Part shown: piece by piece, positions 23,301-34,937 of the stretch
Numbering within the stretch: the first letter of the stretch is position 1
Layout: each line of letters opens with the position of its first letter
Translations under genes and position numbers: made by a program
Notes under the pieces: generated by a model
The model's database searches: none
What the model saw: only the letters and a program-made list of their open reading frames with translations
What the model was told of the DNA's origin: nothing
Origin: Setophaga petechia
Taxonomy: Eukaryota; Chordata; Aves; Passeriformes; Parulidae
NCBI GenBank assembly: GCA_024362935.1
Contig: JANCRA010000025.1
Coordinates: 9,326,936-9,390,935, forward strand
Direction: 5' to 3'
Length of the DNA: 64,000 nt

Positions 23301-26084
23301 TCCTGCAGACCCTTCCATCCAAAAGGCAGCAGGATATTACTTGAGGGAGGTGCTGGCACAAAAGGCACAACACAGCAACTTTCCATTCCTCTCTTCCCTT
23401 CTGTTCTTCCCTTTGCTGTTTCTGTAGATGATGAAAATTGCCATCCACTGTCCTCAATAGGTGTCCTCTCCTTTCCTCACCAGTACCTGGTGCCATGAAG
23501 CCTGTATCCCAGCTCTATATCCTGACGATCCATATGGATGCATTTTTAAAGTGCTGAAACTTGAATGATTTTAAAAAGAGATCACAATGAAATCAGGTTC
23601 TTGGAAGTATAGTGTTGGCTAAGCACTGTCACTATTTGGGAATCTTACAGCTAAACTTGTATGCATCTGCCTTAGAGAAGAGGCAGTTGACCCCTCAAGC
23701 ATTGTGGAAGCTCACCCCACCCCCAAGATTCAGCTGCAGGCTGAGGAGAAATCAGACTCTCCCACTGCTTCAGTTTCAGGCTGCTGCATTTGCAAGTGAC
23801 ACTCCTGGCTATGATTTCTACCAGCGTTCAGCAGCAGCTGTGCCCCCAGCTGGGAGCTTTCACTTTCTATTTTTAAAATCAGTGAAATCAGGAGCATATG
23901 TGGCCTATGATTTACCGTGTATTTTTAATAATAAAATCCACTCAACAGAGTATCCGTCTGTAATTCTATGCAGGAGATGCTTTGCTCAAAAGAAGATCCT
24001 TTATCAGGGTTTAATATACCTGCTCCTATTGGGGGACTGATGTCCTCTGCAATTTGCCATCATCAAGTGTGCAACACATCACACAAAAGCCTAAATCATA
24101 CAGAGTTTGTTGCCCAGGACCAGGCTCAGAAACAAAGAAGTGAAAATAGCTTCTCACTTTGGTGCAAAATTGGAAACAGTGCATGAGAGCCACTTACATC
24201 CCAGATACTCTTATTCCTGGATTGTGACAACAGTTAGTGAACACAACATATTTTGACTCACATTTGTGAATTTAAGTGGTTTGTTCATTTAAGTGCACAT
24301 TTATTTTAAGCATTGTTATATTTTCAGGTGGCACCTACTTCTCGCTAGAAGACAAAATGCAACAGGAGGAAGAAAAAAATGTAAATAATATCTGGCTAGG
24401 GGTGAGAAGAAAACTGAGATTAATGGCAAAGGAACACTGTAGATGATATAAGTTTTTCTTGCCATAAACAAGAATACAAGTCTTTGGGACTTACAGAGTT
24501 AATTCATAATATTTTGTGGTTTTTTGCCTTGTCACTTAGAATTAAGACTAGTTTTTTTTCATTTTAGAGAGGTGTAAACCACGTGCTACAGCCTAATCTG
24601 TGTGTCCATCAGAACCAGGCCTTCTTCTCACTTGGGATGCTCTAATGTCTATATCAAAATGTTTTGGAATAATTTTTGTTGAAGTCAGTAGAGTTACATG
24701 TGCAGCCTGTAAGAAAAGCTAGAATGGCAAATCACACAGGTCTTGAAAGAAACACAGGACATTCCAAGCACCTCTACACAGGCCAATAAGCAACTAATTA
24801 CATAGCAACCCTTCTGGTGCTCTCGTGATGGGTAAAGGTTCTGGTTTTTGCCGAGGGACTTTCTTATGTTGTTTTCCCTATGTGAGTTTAAAAGGCCACC
24901 CAGAGCTTTCTACACTCTGTCCCAGGGATGCTTAGAAGACTTGAATAGGCTTATGAGGTTTATGAATGACCTCTTATGTTCAAAGAGTGCCTGTCTCTCA
25001 TTTGCTTTGCCTTATTATGATCTTCTGTAATCAGTTAAGCCTTTAAGGTTTCCCTTGGGGACCATCCATCCTCCTCTGGAAGTGCCAACACAGAGGAAAT
25101 GTGTCTGAATTGCAAAGGCACCAGGTCTTACAAAGGCTTCTCACACATTCTCTGTGTATTTGCTGTCAGACTATGCCCAAGAGGCTTTCCTCTTCCTGGA
25201 GGTGTTATGTGGACTAAAATCTGATTGAGTCTCCACCCCTGGTGCACCTGATGATGGCCTTATTGTCACTCTCGGAATGAAACTGGGCTACAGTTGGTGG
25301 TGATCTCCTTTAATGATCAATCAATTTTATATTCAGTTTCTCAGTAGTGTTCATGTTATATCACTGCACTATACTATAGTTGTTGTTGTTGCTGTCTGGA
25401 ATGGAGATTTGAGGAAGGGGTAGAAAAATCCTGCCTACCTACCTGTGTAGGAGTTGTCATGTCCCATTTATAATTTCACTACACTACTGCATGGAAAGTG
25501 ACAAGAATGAGTGCTCAGATGACTGTTTCAGGGCCTTCCATCTAGGATCTATGAAATGATATCTTGGAAGCTTGAGTATGAATGAGATGGGCAATGAGTT
25601 CTGTCCTCAGGACTAGGATGTCCTGGCAAGACAACCAGGGAAAGCTTGCCAAGTGCTGCCTAGCTCACAGGTATACAGAAAAGCCAGCATCTAAGTCAGA
25701 AGGGCCTGCACCTTTCAACAGCTCTAAATTCATGTGAAATAAAATGATGTCAAGCAGAAAAGACTGGATCCTACTGGCAAACACCAGGAGTGGAACGAAA
25801 CTGATGAGAATGATGTGGACAAAGCTGCTACGTTGAATATCTCTAGACCTTGGAGCCAGAATTGTTTTCCCAGTGTGATCTTCCCTGCTTTGAAGCTTCT
25901 GGGAACGGTATTGCTGACAGGTTTAACACAAAGGTTAGCTGGGGAAAAATAAACACAACCTCATAGCATCATATTTGGCTTCTTCTCAGTCATCAAATTG
26001 TATTTGTGTCTTATTCACTTCTCCTCTCAAAATATTTCCAGCTTTCATACTCAGCCAGCTATCTGTAAAACTCACCAGTAGGAC
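17396..26084. other. Unannotated sequence, no gene recognised
   Basis: The longest frame is 18087-18614 on the plus strand (175 codons). Its product is Ser/Gly/His/Cys-rich without a recognisable domain and lies in locally GC-richer DNA, so I consider it a chance frame. Other frames, such as 23612-24040 (142 codons) and 23009-23386 on the minus strand (125 codons), are equally featureless. I see no LTR or CR1 in this stretch. Confidence 0.5.
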
Positions 26085-26491
26085 ACCAAGATGATCAGAG
26101 GGATGGAGAACCTCTGCTGTGAGGAAGGGCTGGGAGATTTGGGATTTTTGTGCCTGGAGAAGAAAGGCTCCAGGGCACCTTTCAGTATTTAAAGGGGGTC
26201 TGTAACAAAGATAGAGGCAAAATTTTTATCAAGGTGTTTTGTGACAGGACAAGGGAGGATGGTTTTAAACTGAAAGAAGGTCAATTAAGATTAGATTTGA
26301 GAAAGAAATGTTTTACAATGATGGTGGTAACACTGGAATAAGTTGACCATGCCTCATCCCTGGAAAAATTCAAGTCAGGTTGGATGGAGCTCTGAGCAAC
26401 CTGATGTGGTCCCTGCTCATTGCAGGGAAGGGAGGAGTAGCTGACCTTTAAATGTTCCATCTGATCCAAACTATTCTATGATTTTATGATC
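26085..26491 (+). mobile_element. CR1 LINE 3' end
   Basis: The segment starts within 'ccaagatgatcagagggatg' and follows the CR1 body: 'ggatggagaacctct', 'tgtgcctggagaagaaaggctc', 'catccctggaaaaattcaagtc'. It ends at 'actattctatgattttatga', the tandem ATTCTATGA-type terminus. It covers only the last part of the element, as is usual. No reading frame of use remains. Confidence 0.88.
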
Positions 26492-29400
26492 ACTGTCCAG
26501 GGCACCACCTCTTTACAAGAGCAGTGCTCATCATTCACAACATCTGCTCAGTTCTGCCCAGAACTTAGTAAACAAGGCTCTGCAGAACCAAGCAAATGGT
26601 TTAGCTTTTACAACATTAGACCATCTAATGTAGATATGGTCAGTCCAGAAGTGGAAAATGAAAAGTAGCTTGGCAAATAATGTCCCATGCTTGAACCTTC
26701 TTTGGCAGTGGGACAGATAAGATAATGTGATGGAGCTTTTCCATCTCTGGTTTCTAAAGGCACCATAGGATTCAGGAAATGGTGAGTCAACAGGTTAGCA
26801 GATACTTCTGTTTGTCTGTTTTGCTGGCTCCTTTACTTGCTTTGTATCTCCTGGTTACCCTGGGAATAAAAGAAAACCCCAAAACATATGATGCAAGTAG
26901 GCAGACAAATGAGGTTAAATAAAAATTTCTTATAGCACACTTCAGAAGGTAAATAATTCTGAACTGTGCTTCAGGTTGTCTGGGGGAAAAAAATCTTCAA
27001 AAATCTTCCTGAACCAGGCACATGGAATCAGAAACAGAGTTTTTATCCATGTAAAATGCCTTCCATTTTGACAGAAAATTGACTGTCTTTCAGACCACAA
27101 AGGCAGCATCCTTCCCAGAGGTGGACATGCATGAGGATTGCCTGATTTTTATTAGTTAGGACAGGAAAGTGAAGGATTAGAGGTTGGAGTAACAGTTAGT
27201 CAAGGTCCTGGGATAGTTTGTGTGCAGAGATTCAATCAACATTGCCAATGCATAAGAAAACTCTTGGTTTTTGAAGCCTGAAGCTTTCCTACACAGTGGT
27301 TACCAACTGTTTAATTTCTTTGACAAACAGAAACCTACAAGGAGCTAAGAAAGTAACTTAGTTATATTCTTGAAGTGAGGTAGAAGTTCAGCTCATTTTC
27401 ATGGTAATGAAACAGTCTCAAAGCAGCCATTTTCTGTGTCCCATTTATAATGATATTCCACAACCAGAAAAAGACGAAAATAACCCACCCATCTCATAAA
27501 ATGTATCTTTGAGGTACTTAAACCCTCTGGTAAAAGGTTAAAGAGGAATTGAAGTTGAATTTTGGGACTGAGACTTCCAAAAATAAAAACTACTGGTAGA
27601 AAAGAAAGAATCCAGACCCAGACACCCCTTTTTTATCTGCTGTTATGCCAGGGAAGGCTACTGCTCTGGTGAAACAGTGGAAGGGCAGAGGTATAGAGGA
27701 ATCTCTGAGTAAAACTGAATGTGAATGCTGATGTCGGCAGCAGGTAAAGCAGCAGAGGGCAGAAGGTTCCAAGTTGCTGCAGTCAGGCTGGCATATACAC
27801 ATGGCACAAAGCCTTCCTGTGATACTAGGGCAGGTCCAGAAGCACAGCTCAGCAGCCTCGGCTCTCCCTCTCACTCCATGGCGCGGTGAAAATAAACCCA
27901 TTGTACCACCGGGGCTGAAATGCTGAGCCATTATTTTTCTTTCATAATGTCTGTTTCCAAGCTGGCTGTGCCTCTGTGCCAGGTGTAATGTGGGTAACAT
28001 TCCCTGTGAAACACTGGCACTGAGTGGGTCGTTTTCTAGGAGGCTTCTTTGCTCACTGGCAAAGAGAAAATACCTCCTTCACACCCTCACACATGCTCTC
28101 CCAGAGGAACCAAGAACAGAGCAGTGCCTTCTCCAGACATGTACTTGCCAGGTCTGTTCTTTAAAGGGCCTGCAAGTCCCTGGGAGCACCAGGGGTACTG
28201 CCTAGAATGCCATATATATCCTACAGGATGTATTAATTCATGGGTGAGCAGTCCTCCCACCTAGACTGTGCCTGCAGCCTCTTCTGAGACTGTCCCAGGG
28301 AGGAACTGCTCCTCCAACAGGAGTGTGACATCAGCCAGAAGTACTGACAATGTCCCTGTCTGGAAATGGGACACTGGAAAGCACTCTACCTCTTTTTCCA
28401 TATCACCACTTCCACCCCTGGCTCTGCCCATGGTGTCACCTGCTCAGCAGTGAGTCTGCAGAACAGAGCTCTGCCCCTCACAGCAGGGGCTGAGCTCTGC
28501 ACTAAGCCTGTTTAGGAAGATTAAAGAGTAAGGAATATTAGGATCTTTCGTATCCCACCTCCCTTTGTGCAAGTAAATGGCTCCTTAGAGGAGACAGAAG
28601 ACCTCACCTTAAGCACTTTCCAGAAAGTAAGCAAGCAAGCCCCCCTACCCACAGCTGCCTGTTAATGTAAATTGTCAGGAATTATCCTTTTAAGAGATAA
28701 AGGGGAGAGAAGGAACAGAGAATATGATTGTGCCTTGCAGCCAATTTTAGAGGGTAGCTGATCTGGGTTTGGCATAATGCTGGCTCAAATTTCACCTGTA
28801 AAAGCCCTGTGGACATTAAAAAAGCATTCATTATCCACCCAGACACAAAAAACTCATTATGAACTATTTTTCCAATCTTGCTAACTATGCTCCTGCTGAA
28901 GGACAGTATTACCTGCTTCCTTCAGATTGCTTGCAGCTCATCGGGGTTTGTTTTTAATGACACAGAAGGTTCTTGGCTGGCTTCTCCCAAATGACCTTGG
29001 ACCTACATGTATGGACTCCCAGTTCCTCTTTAAAGTGTTGAGGTACAACATGATCCCAAGGCCTGCCCATCTTTGCCATTTATTGAGATATTCACACATA
29101 ACAATCAACTGACTTGTTGTCCATAGCCAAAAGAGTTCAACTAGAATCTGATAGCCAAAGTGAGGCATTTTCTACATTTCTGAATATAAGAAATCCTGTG
29201 CTGTCTAACAAAGGACACTAAATGCCTTCCATGATCTATTTAGCCATTTTTCTACAATTTCCCTCCTGCATAGCAGAGAAAGATCTATCTATTGAATTTA
29301 ATGATGAATGTAGACATCCCTATTAAAGGCTTAGGTGGACCCAATAATTACATTTTATTTTAATTCTGCTTAGACTTTTATTAGCATTTTGGCTTCAGGA

Positions 29401-29635
29401 GGAAATGTGTTGTAGCTACCCTGAACCGTTGCATCACAGCTGTTAGCACAGCAATAACCTCCAAGAACTACAGACAGTGTTTTTTCTTGAGCAAAGGCAG
29501 CAATTGTATCTCATGGTCAGATGTTAAGAGGAGTTTTGGCACTCAATTACACTGCAGGGCACAGGTACCACCCTGGATGTGCTGCCTGCCAGTCATTAAT
29601 ATGCTGAAACCAGGGTGCTGCCATCTGAGGGCACC
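26492..29635. other. Unannotated sequence
   Basis: No gene or named repeat is recognised. Minus-strand frame 27590-28000 (136 codons) is Cys/His/Ser-rich by composition, but its cysteines are not spaced as in any domain I know. The region is otherwise AT-rich. Confidence 0.5.
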
Positions 29636-30337
29636 AAGTCTGTCTGCCTACCCTGGTCACAACAACCCCCTGCAGCTCCAGGCTGGGGGCAAAGTGGTTG
29701 GAAATGCCTGGTGGGAAAGGCCCTGGAGGTGCTGGTTAGCAGTGGCTGAAGATGAGCCAGGTGTGGTCAGATGGCCAAAAAGGTCAATGGCACCTGGCTT
29801 AGATCAGTAATGGTGTGGCCAGCAGGACTAGGACAGTGATTGTCCCCTTGTGCTGGGTGAGGCCACACCTCAAATCCTGTGTCCAGGTCTGGACCCATCA
29901 CTGCAAGATGCACATTGAGGGCTGGAGCACGTCCAGAGAAGGGAATGGAGCTGAGGAATGATTTGGAGCACAAGCCTGTTGAGGAGTGGCTGGGGGAGTT
30001 GGGAGGGCTCAGCCAGGAGAAAAGGAGGTTCAGGAGGAACCTTCTCACTCTCCTGACAGGAGGGTGCAGCCAGGTCAGGTTGGTCTCTTCTCTCAGACCA
30101 CCAGCAACAGGACAAGGGGAAATGGCATCACGCTGCACCAGGGGAGGTTCAGGCTGGACATCAGGGGATATTTTTCCTGGGTTGTCAAACATTGGAACAG
30201 GCTGCCCAGGGAGGTGGTAGAGAGCCCATCTGTGGAGGTGCTCAAGAAACAACTGGACTCAGTGCTTTGGTGTAGCTGATGTGGTGGTGTTTGATCAAAG
30301 GTTGAACTCAACACTTGAGGTCTTTTCAAACCTAAAT
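29636..30337 (+). mobile_element. CR1 LINE, longer 3' portion, left part of an interrupted copy
   Basis: This begins in what corresponds to the C-terminal end of the CR1 reverse-transcriptase frame ('ggtcacaacaacccc', then 'gctgggggcaaagtgg', 'ggccctggaggtgctgg'). It runs through 'gtgtggccagcaggac', 'gaggccacacctcaaatcc' and 'ttggaacaggctgcccaggg' to 'cttttcaaacctaaat'. The frame is broken by stops and indels. The last bases CTAAAT are the left copy of the target-site duplication made by LTR C1, and the element resumes at 30982. It is the longest CR1 in the window. Confidence 0.9.
30332..30337. repeat. Target-site duplication CTAAAT, left copy of LTR C1
   Basis: It is identical to 30982-30987 and sits inside the CR1 3' end. 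Confidence 0.9.
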
Positions 30338-30981
30338 TGTCGGGATCATTTGTTTGTCAGAGTGACCCCAAGAAAAATTCCAAAGTCTCTTTTCCCAGCC
30401 CGGTGCTTAAAAAGGGAGTCAGAACTCTTCATCCTTCGGTCTCAAGGTCATTTATTAGTTCTTATCTATAAAATTTTCTTTCTGCCCAGCAGAGATCTGC
30501 TCAGCAGGGCAGCCACAGGCACTCTGCCTGCCCCCGGGGCGGTGTTGTGTCTTTATACTAAAAACTACATGTACAATATTTACAATTACTCCCCAATACC
30601 CATCACCTATGCTAGACAGTGAGCTTCTACTCTAAACCAATAAGTAAGTGCCAACATCACTACAGAAGATGGAGGCCAAGAAGAAGAAAGAAGAAGCACA
30701 AGGCACGCCCCGATTCCTCCATCTTGTCTCCATAACCCCCCTGTACAGGGATATAACCCCCCTGTACAGTAATCCTAAAATACATAATTCACCCTGTGAT
30801 AATTTCACTATTATTCTACCTAAACTCTTGTGGCTTGCTATCTTCATAGAAGGTTGGTATTTGCTCCACGGGCCATAATCAAACTCACAGAGGCATTTTG
30901 GGCTCTGTGCCAGGGTCTCTGAGCCCCCCGGCAAGGGTCCTGGCTGCTCAGGACAGCCAAAGGGATGTCCTGAACCCGACA
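30338..30981 (-). mobile_element. LTR, family C copy 1 (C1), inserted into a CR1
   Basis: The 644-bp element begins TGTCGGGAT and ends ACCCGACA, with short inverted termini TGTCGGG/CCCGACA. It is flanked by an exact 6-bp duplication CTAAAT. Read on the minus strand it has a TATA box (ctttata, 30551-30557 on the plus strand) and downstream AATAAA in 'aactaataaatgacc', so transcription would run leftward. It aligns with C2 at 33726-34341. A 20-bp direct repeat at 30732-30771, containing 'cccccctgtacag' twice, is not matched in C2. It is a solo LTR of probable class II type by its duplication length. Confidence 0.92.
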
Positions 30982-31003
30982 CTAAATGATTCTGTGATTC
31001 TGT
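30982..31003 (+). mobile_element. CR1 LINE, terminal piece after LTR C1
   Basis: CTAAATGATTCTGTGATTCTG resumes the CR1 exactly where it stopped at 30337. It supplies the tandem ATTCTGTG terminus. The first six bases are the right copy of the C1 target-site duplication. Confidence 0.88.
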
Positions 31004-32529
31004 GGCTGCATAGACAGGACCTTATCAAGGTAGCACCTGGCTTTTTTTGGTTGCATGACCAGTCAGAAATTTCTACCCAAGTTACACTGCTGCAGAGTGT
31101 TTCTGGCTTCTCTGGGGCTGCTCTGTAAAGACCCAACGCCAGAGCCATGCTGGTATGGAGGAGGACGTGTGTGGCACATGGCAGGGAGTTTGCTCTGGAG
31201 CTGAGCTTCTCAAAGAGGTGGAATGTTTTTACCTGTGAGCAGCTAAAGCTGTCCTCTGGCTTGTGCATATGTGTGACAGCTGCTACCTGTTCTTCTATCA
31301 GACCCGAGTGCTTTTGGGAACCCTCACCCTAAGCATGTTGCAGCTTTTCTCTTAAGACCCAAAGGTAACTTGTAACCACATTTTTTTCTAAGGAACATAA
31401 CTCTAGCGTGAATATGTTCTTCTGTAGAGCTTTAATTAAACAAAAGCAGGCAGTGGCAGTAAGAAATGTTTAATAATACAGTGCTAAACACTACCCAGGT
31501 TCCCCTGTGTGAAAGCACAACAGAAAGAGATGTGTAGGAGAGGATTTTCTTGCCATGGCTAAAGACATCCTGCACTGAAAGGGTTTTTCCCTATGCACAT
31601 TCTTCAGAAGAAAATAGGATGGTAGACTCAGCAGGACATAGGAGATGAATCACCTCTTATCTGGAAACCCCGTGCCAAAGTGGATTGGTGACAGACAATT
31701 TGGTGCCATGCAGTATGAGATGGTCCCAGAGCCAGAGAGAAACTGTGATGTGATGCTAAGTGAAGTGCCAGCCCTGCACTGATGGACTGTGAGACAGGAG
31801 ACAGCTGAGGGAATCTTTAACCAGAGATTGTGAGATTTGGCAGGTCTGGAACTGGCACTGCAAAGCTGTTGGAAAACTAACCTGAGGTGACAGTGCTGTG
31901 TTTAAATTATCTTGTATTTTTTGTATTAAAAAGACAACAGAAAAATCACGAGCCTCAGGCTTTCTTCAGCTCTATGGTCACTTGTAAACTCATGCAAAGC
32001 TGTGTTTCAAGGTAAGGGCAAAAACCTAAGGAAGTGAATGCAGGATATTTGATTGTTTTCCTGCAGCTTTTGGTCTGTGCCTCTCCCACTAGTTGGCTGA
32101 ATTCCTATTAAAGGAGTAACATGGCAAACCTTTGCACATACATGCACATCACCTGTGAGGATTAAAACAAATGCTCTTCAATCCCATGTTTATTTCTCTG
32201 CAGGGCATGGAGGGAGGCAGCAAGAAAATCCTTAAATTGTGAGAAATATTTGGAGGTGGATCCCTTGCACACTCTACCAAAGGTTCTTTCCCTCCGTAGT
32301 GTTGTTCTTCTCCCACACTTGGTCTTTGTCTGTTTTTCCTCTTGAACCCTAGTTTTGTTTTCCCACAAGTTCCCATGCTGTACACTTACAATGCTACAAT
32401 TTAAGAGTAGGAGAGGAGCATTCCTATTTTTAGTTCCAACATATAAAATGTTATCTGGGGACAGGTCATTTTATCCTAAGTGATCAAGCAGAAAAAGGAT
32501 ATGGCAACAAATCAAACCTTAGAAAGGAT
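31004..32529. other. Unannotated sequence
   Basis: No gene or named repeat is recognised. Short frames (up to 106 codons on the minus strand at 30948-31268, overlapping the CR1/LTR edge) look like chance. Confidence 0.5.
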
Positions 32530-32725
32530 ATTCATGTGGTTAAGGCATTAGCCTGTTAATTCTTGAGATTTGTGTTCCTTTTCTGGCTCTCTGACAGCCT
32601 CCTTAGGCCCCTCATGGGTTAATTTCTTTTCTCACTTCTCTTGCTACAGTATGGGGATAATGCTAACTTATCCAACAGTTTGGTGCAAGGAGGATAAATT
32701 AATTACTCTTGACAGATTTTCAAAC
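32530..32725 (+). mobile_element. Probable ancient tRNA-derived SINE (MIR-like)
   Basis: The order of motifs resembles MIR-type amniote SINEs: an A-box-like 'gtggttaaggcattagcctg' at 32536, a degraded B-box region 'gatttgtgttcctt', 'tctggctctctgac', 'tttctcacttctcttgctacagtatggggataatgct', and finally 'aggataaattaattactc'. In MIR-like elements the corresponding parts are the tRNA head, 'ggctctgccac', 'tttcctcatctgtaaaatggggataat' and 'gaggattaaatgagtta'. Divergence is high, as expected for an element that has been inactive since early amniote history. A library alignment is needed to choose between MIR and related families. Confidence 0.6.
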
Positions 32726-33725
32726 ACATTAGTGCTTGCTGCCACAACAAAGCCTTTTATGTAAACAAATACCCCTGGGAAAACAAGAGGCTGGATTTAA
32801 AGCTTGCTTTTTGAGATAAATTCCTGTACCAGCACTCCCACCATGGGCACACACCCACACCAAAGGGAGAAAAAAACGGGACAAATGCATGGTGTCATGC
32901 TTTAAAGATCTTGAAAATCAGCCAAACCTGTGAAATGTTAAGGAGACTTAATGCAATACTTATACATCCTGGGGCTAGTTCTCTGGAATGCTGAGTACCC
33001 TCTGCTCCCCACTGACTATGAGTTGTTGGCATTGAGCATATTCAGATAGAAAATAATCATTTAGTGAACAAAGGGCATTTGAATTAAGCTTTATTCCTCA
33101 ACTTGTGCGTTTTCACAAACACAAAAGCCCTTAACCATAAGAAATTCCACAAAGCTTAACTGCTGTAGCATCTGCATGCTTGGAGATCTGATCTTAAAAT
33201 ACTCAAAAGTATTTTTAAAGTACTGATTATCTCTTTTCCCCCTCTCTGATTGTCTCCCCAACCCATGAAAATGTCATTGTCTAGCTCCCAAGAAGGCAGC
33301 CAGGGAAGAAAATAGGGTGATGATTTTGCCATTATTTTCTCAAGTTTCTAAGATGGCCTTGGGTCTCCCATTCTCTCTCATATTCATCCCAGAACTTCAG
33401 TAGCCTGTAACCCCAAAACCCACTGGCAGATTGGAATCCTTCTGTCTTGCACCCATTTTCCTTCATAATATGTGAGGAGAAGAAAGTGATTTTCCACTTG
33501 CTCAAAACCAATGTGACAGCTTTGAGTTTCTTGGGAAAGCAGCTTGTTTATTTCTACCTGAAAATGGAGTTTAATACCTTTCTGATTTGTGACAGCTTTT
33601 AAAACTCAATTAACAATAACACCTGGCTTTTGAGGATGTGTTTGAACTGATGCTTTCCCGTTCAGGGAACAGGGGAAACATGTCACATTTGAGGAAGTTT
33701 ACAACCATACCTAAGCTCGGTGTGT
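32726..33725. other. Unannotated AT-rich sequence
   Basis: I see no gene or repeat between the SINE-like element and LTR C2. Confidence 0.5.
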
Positions 33726-34341
33726 TGTCAGAACCCAGGAAATTCCTCTGGCTGCTTTGGAGGACTCAAGCCCCTGCCCAGGGGGCTCAGAGACCTTGAC
33801 ACAGAGCCCAAGACCCCTGTGCCTTTGATTTAGCCCTTGGAAAAAACAACTACCAACCTTATATGAAGAATTACAAGCCACGAAAGTTTAAGCAGAGTGA
33901 CAGTGAATTTATCACAGGGTGAAAAATAGATTTTTGGGGTTTTTAGAATAGAGGTTCAGGGGGTAAGATAGAGGAATCTGGGCATGTCCAGCCTTTCTCC
34001 TTCTTCTTCTTCTTTGCCTCCATCTTCTGCTGTGATGTTGGCACTTTTAGATTGGTTTAGAGTAGAAGCTCACTGTCTAACATACCTGATAGGTATTGGA
34101 AAGTAATTGTAAATATTGTACACATAGGTTTTAGTATAAAAAGACAACACCGCCTGGGGACAGGCCGAGTGCCTCTGACTGTCTTACTGAGTGGATCTCA
34201 GCAGACCAGGAGAAAGAATTTTATAGATAAGATACAGTGAACAACAAAATGAAGAGTTCTGTCTCCTTCTTCGACCTCCAAGCTAGGAAAGAGACTTTCT
34301 AACATATCTTGGGGTCACTCTGACCAGCTAGAGTCCCGAGA
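33726..34341 (+). mobile_element. LTR, family C copy 2 (C2)
   Basis: It is homologous to the reverse complement of C1: 'gggggctcagagacct', 'acacagagcccaa', 'tttatcacagggtgaa', 'gtagaagctcactgtcta', 'gtaattgtaaatattgtaca' and 'cttggggtcactctgac'. It starts TGTCAGAA and ends TCCCGAGA, where C1 has TCCCGACA, so the terminal CA is mutated. TATAAAAAG lies at 34136-34144. The flanking hexamers (gtgtgt and aactct) do not match. Either one flank has changed or the LTR is followed by more of the same element. It points away from C1, in the opposite orientation. Confidence 0.85.
34136..34144 (+). promoter_or_regulatory. TATA box of LTR C2
   Basis: TATAAAAAG is followed at about 25-30 bp by a GC-rich stretch, the expected layout for an LTR promoter. 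The equivalent box is present in C1. Confidence 0.6.
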
Positions 34342-34500
34342 AACTCTGAATAAAATCTTTCCTTTGAGCGCATGTGGGATTTTATAGGTGCAGGGGGCTG
34401 AGGTGTGAGGGTGGGAGCTGCTGCTGGGGAAGCAGTGTGTGAGTGGACATGGCCTCCCCGAAGCCCGATGGGCCTGAGGGCCAGCGTGACGCTCCCATTG

Positions 34501-34811
34501 TTGGCACAGCAGAGTGGGTGGATCCAGGAGAAGGCCAGGCCTGGGGAGACCAAAACCTGAAAAACAAACCAAAGCCAAGCCTGGGCTGAAAGGCACACAG
34601 AGCTCGTGTGCCCCCATGCCTCACCCAGGCCTCATGGCACAGCGGAGCGGGTGGATCCCCTCCTGCTCCCCTTGCTGGCACAGCGGGGTGGGTGGATCCA
34701 GGAGAAGGCCATGCCTGGGTGGATCAACACATGAAAAACAAACCAAAGCTGAGCTAGGCTGAAAGGCACACGGAGCTCGTGTGCCCCCATGCCTCACCCA
34801 CGCCTCATGAA
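34501..34811. repeat. GC-rich tandem repeat, 174-bp unit, about 1.8 copies
   Basis: The unit beginning 'ttggcacagcagagtgggtg' at 34501 recurs at about 34675 ('ctggcacagcggggtgggtg'). Both copies contain 'ggatccaggagaaggcca', 'tgaaaaacaaaccaaagc' and 'gagctcgtgtgcccccatgc'. A third partial match, 'tggcacagcggagcgggtgg', sits at about 34635. The unit length is divisible by three, which keeps minus-strand frames open (34299-34681, about 100 codons each); these are not gene-like. Confidence 0.82.
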
Positions 34812-34844
34812 GTGTTTGTGGGGAGCAGTGCATGCCGAGCATGT

Positions 34845-34937
34845 GGGAAGGGAAGGGAAAGGAAGGGAAGGGAAGGGAAGGGAAGGGAAGGGAAGGGAAG
34901 GGAAGGGAAGGGAAGGGAAGGGAAGGGAAGGGAAGGG
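34845..34937. repeat. (AAGGG)n pentanucleotide tract
   Basis: About 93 bp of AAGGG units on the plus strand, with a single A-insertion (gggaaagg) near the start and otherwise pure. The G-triplet spacing could permit four-stranded folding of the G-rich strand. It lies immediately after the 174-bp tandem repeat. Confidence 0.95.

Noticed and set aside
30338..34341. C1 and C2 as the two LTRs of one provirus
   Set aside because: They are inverted relative to one another, C1 has its own complete duplication, and no retroviral internal sequence lies between them.
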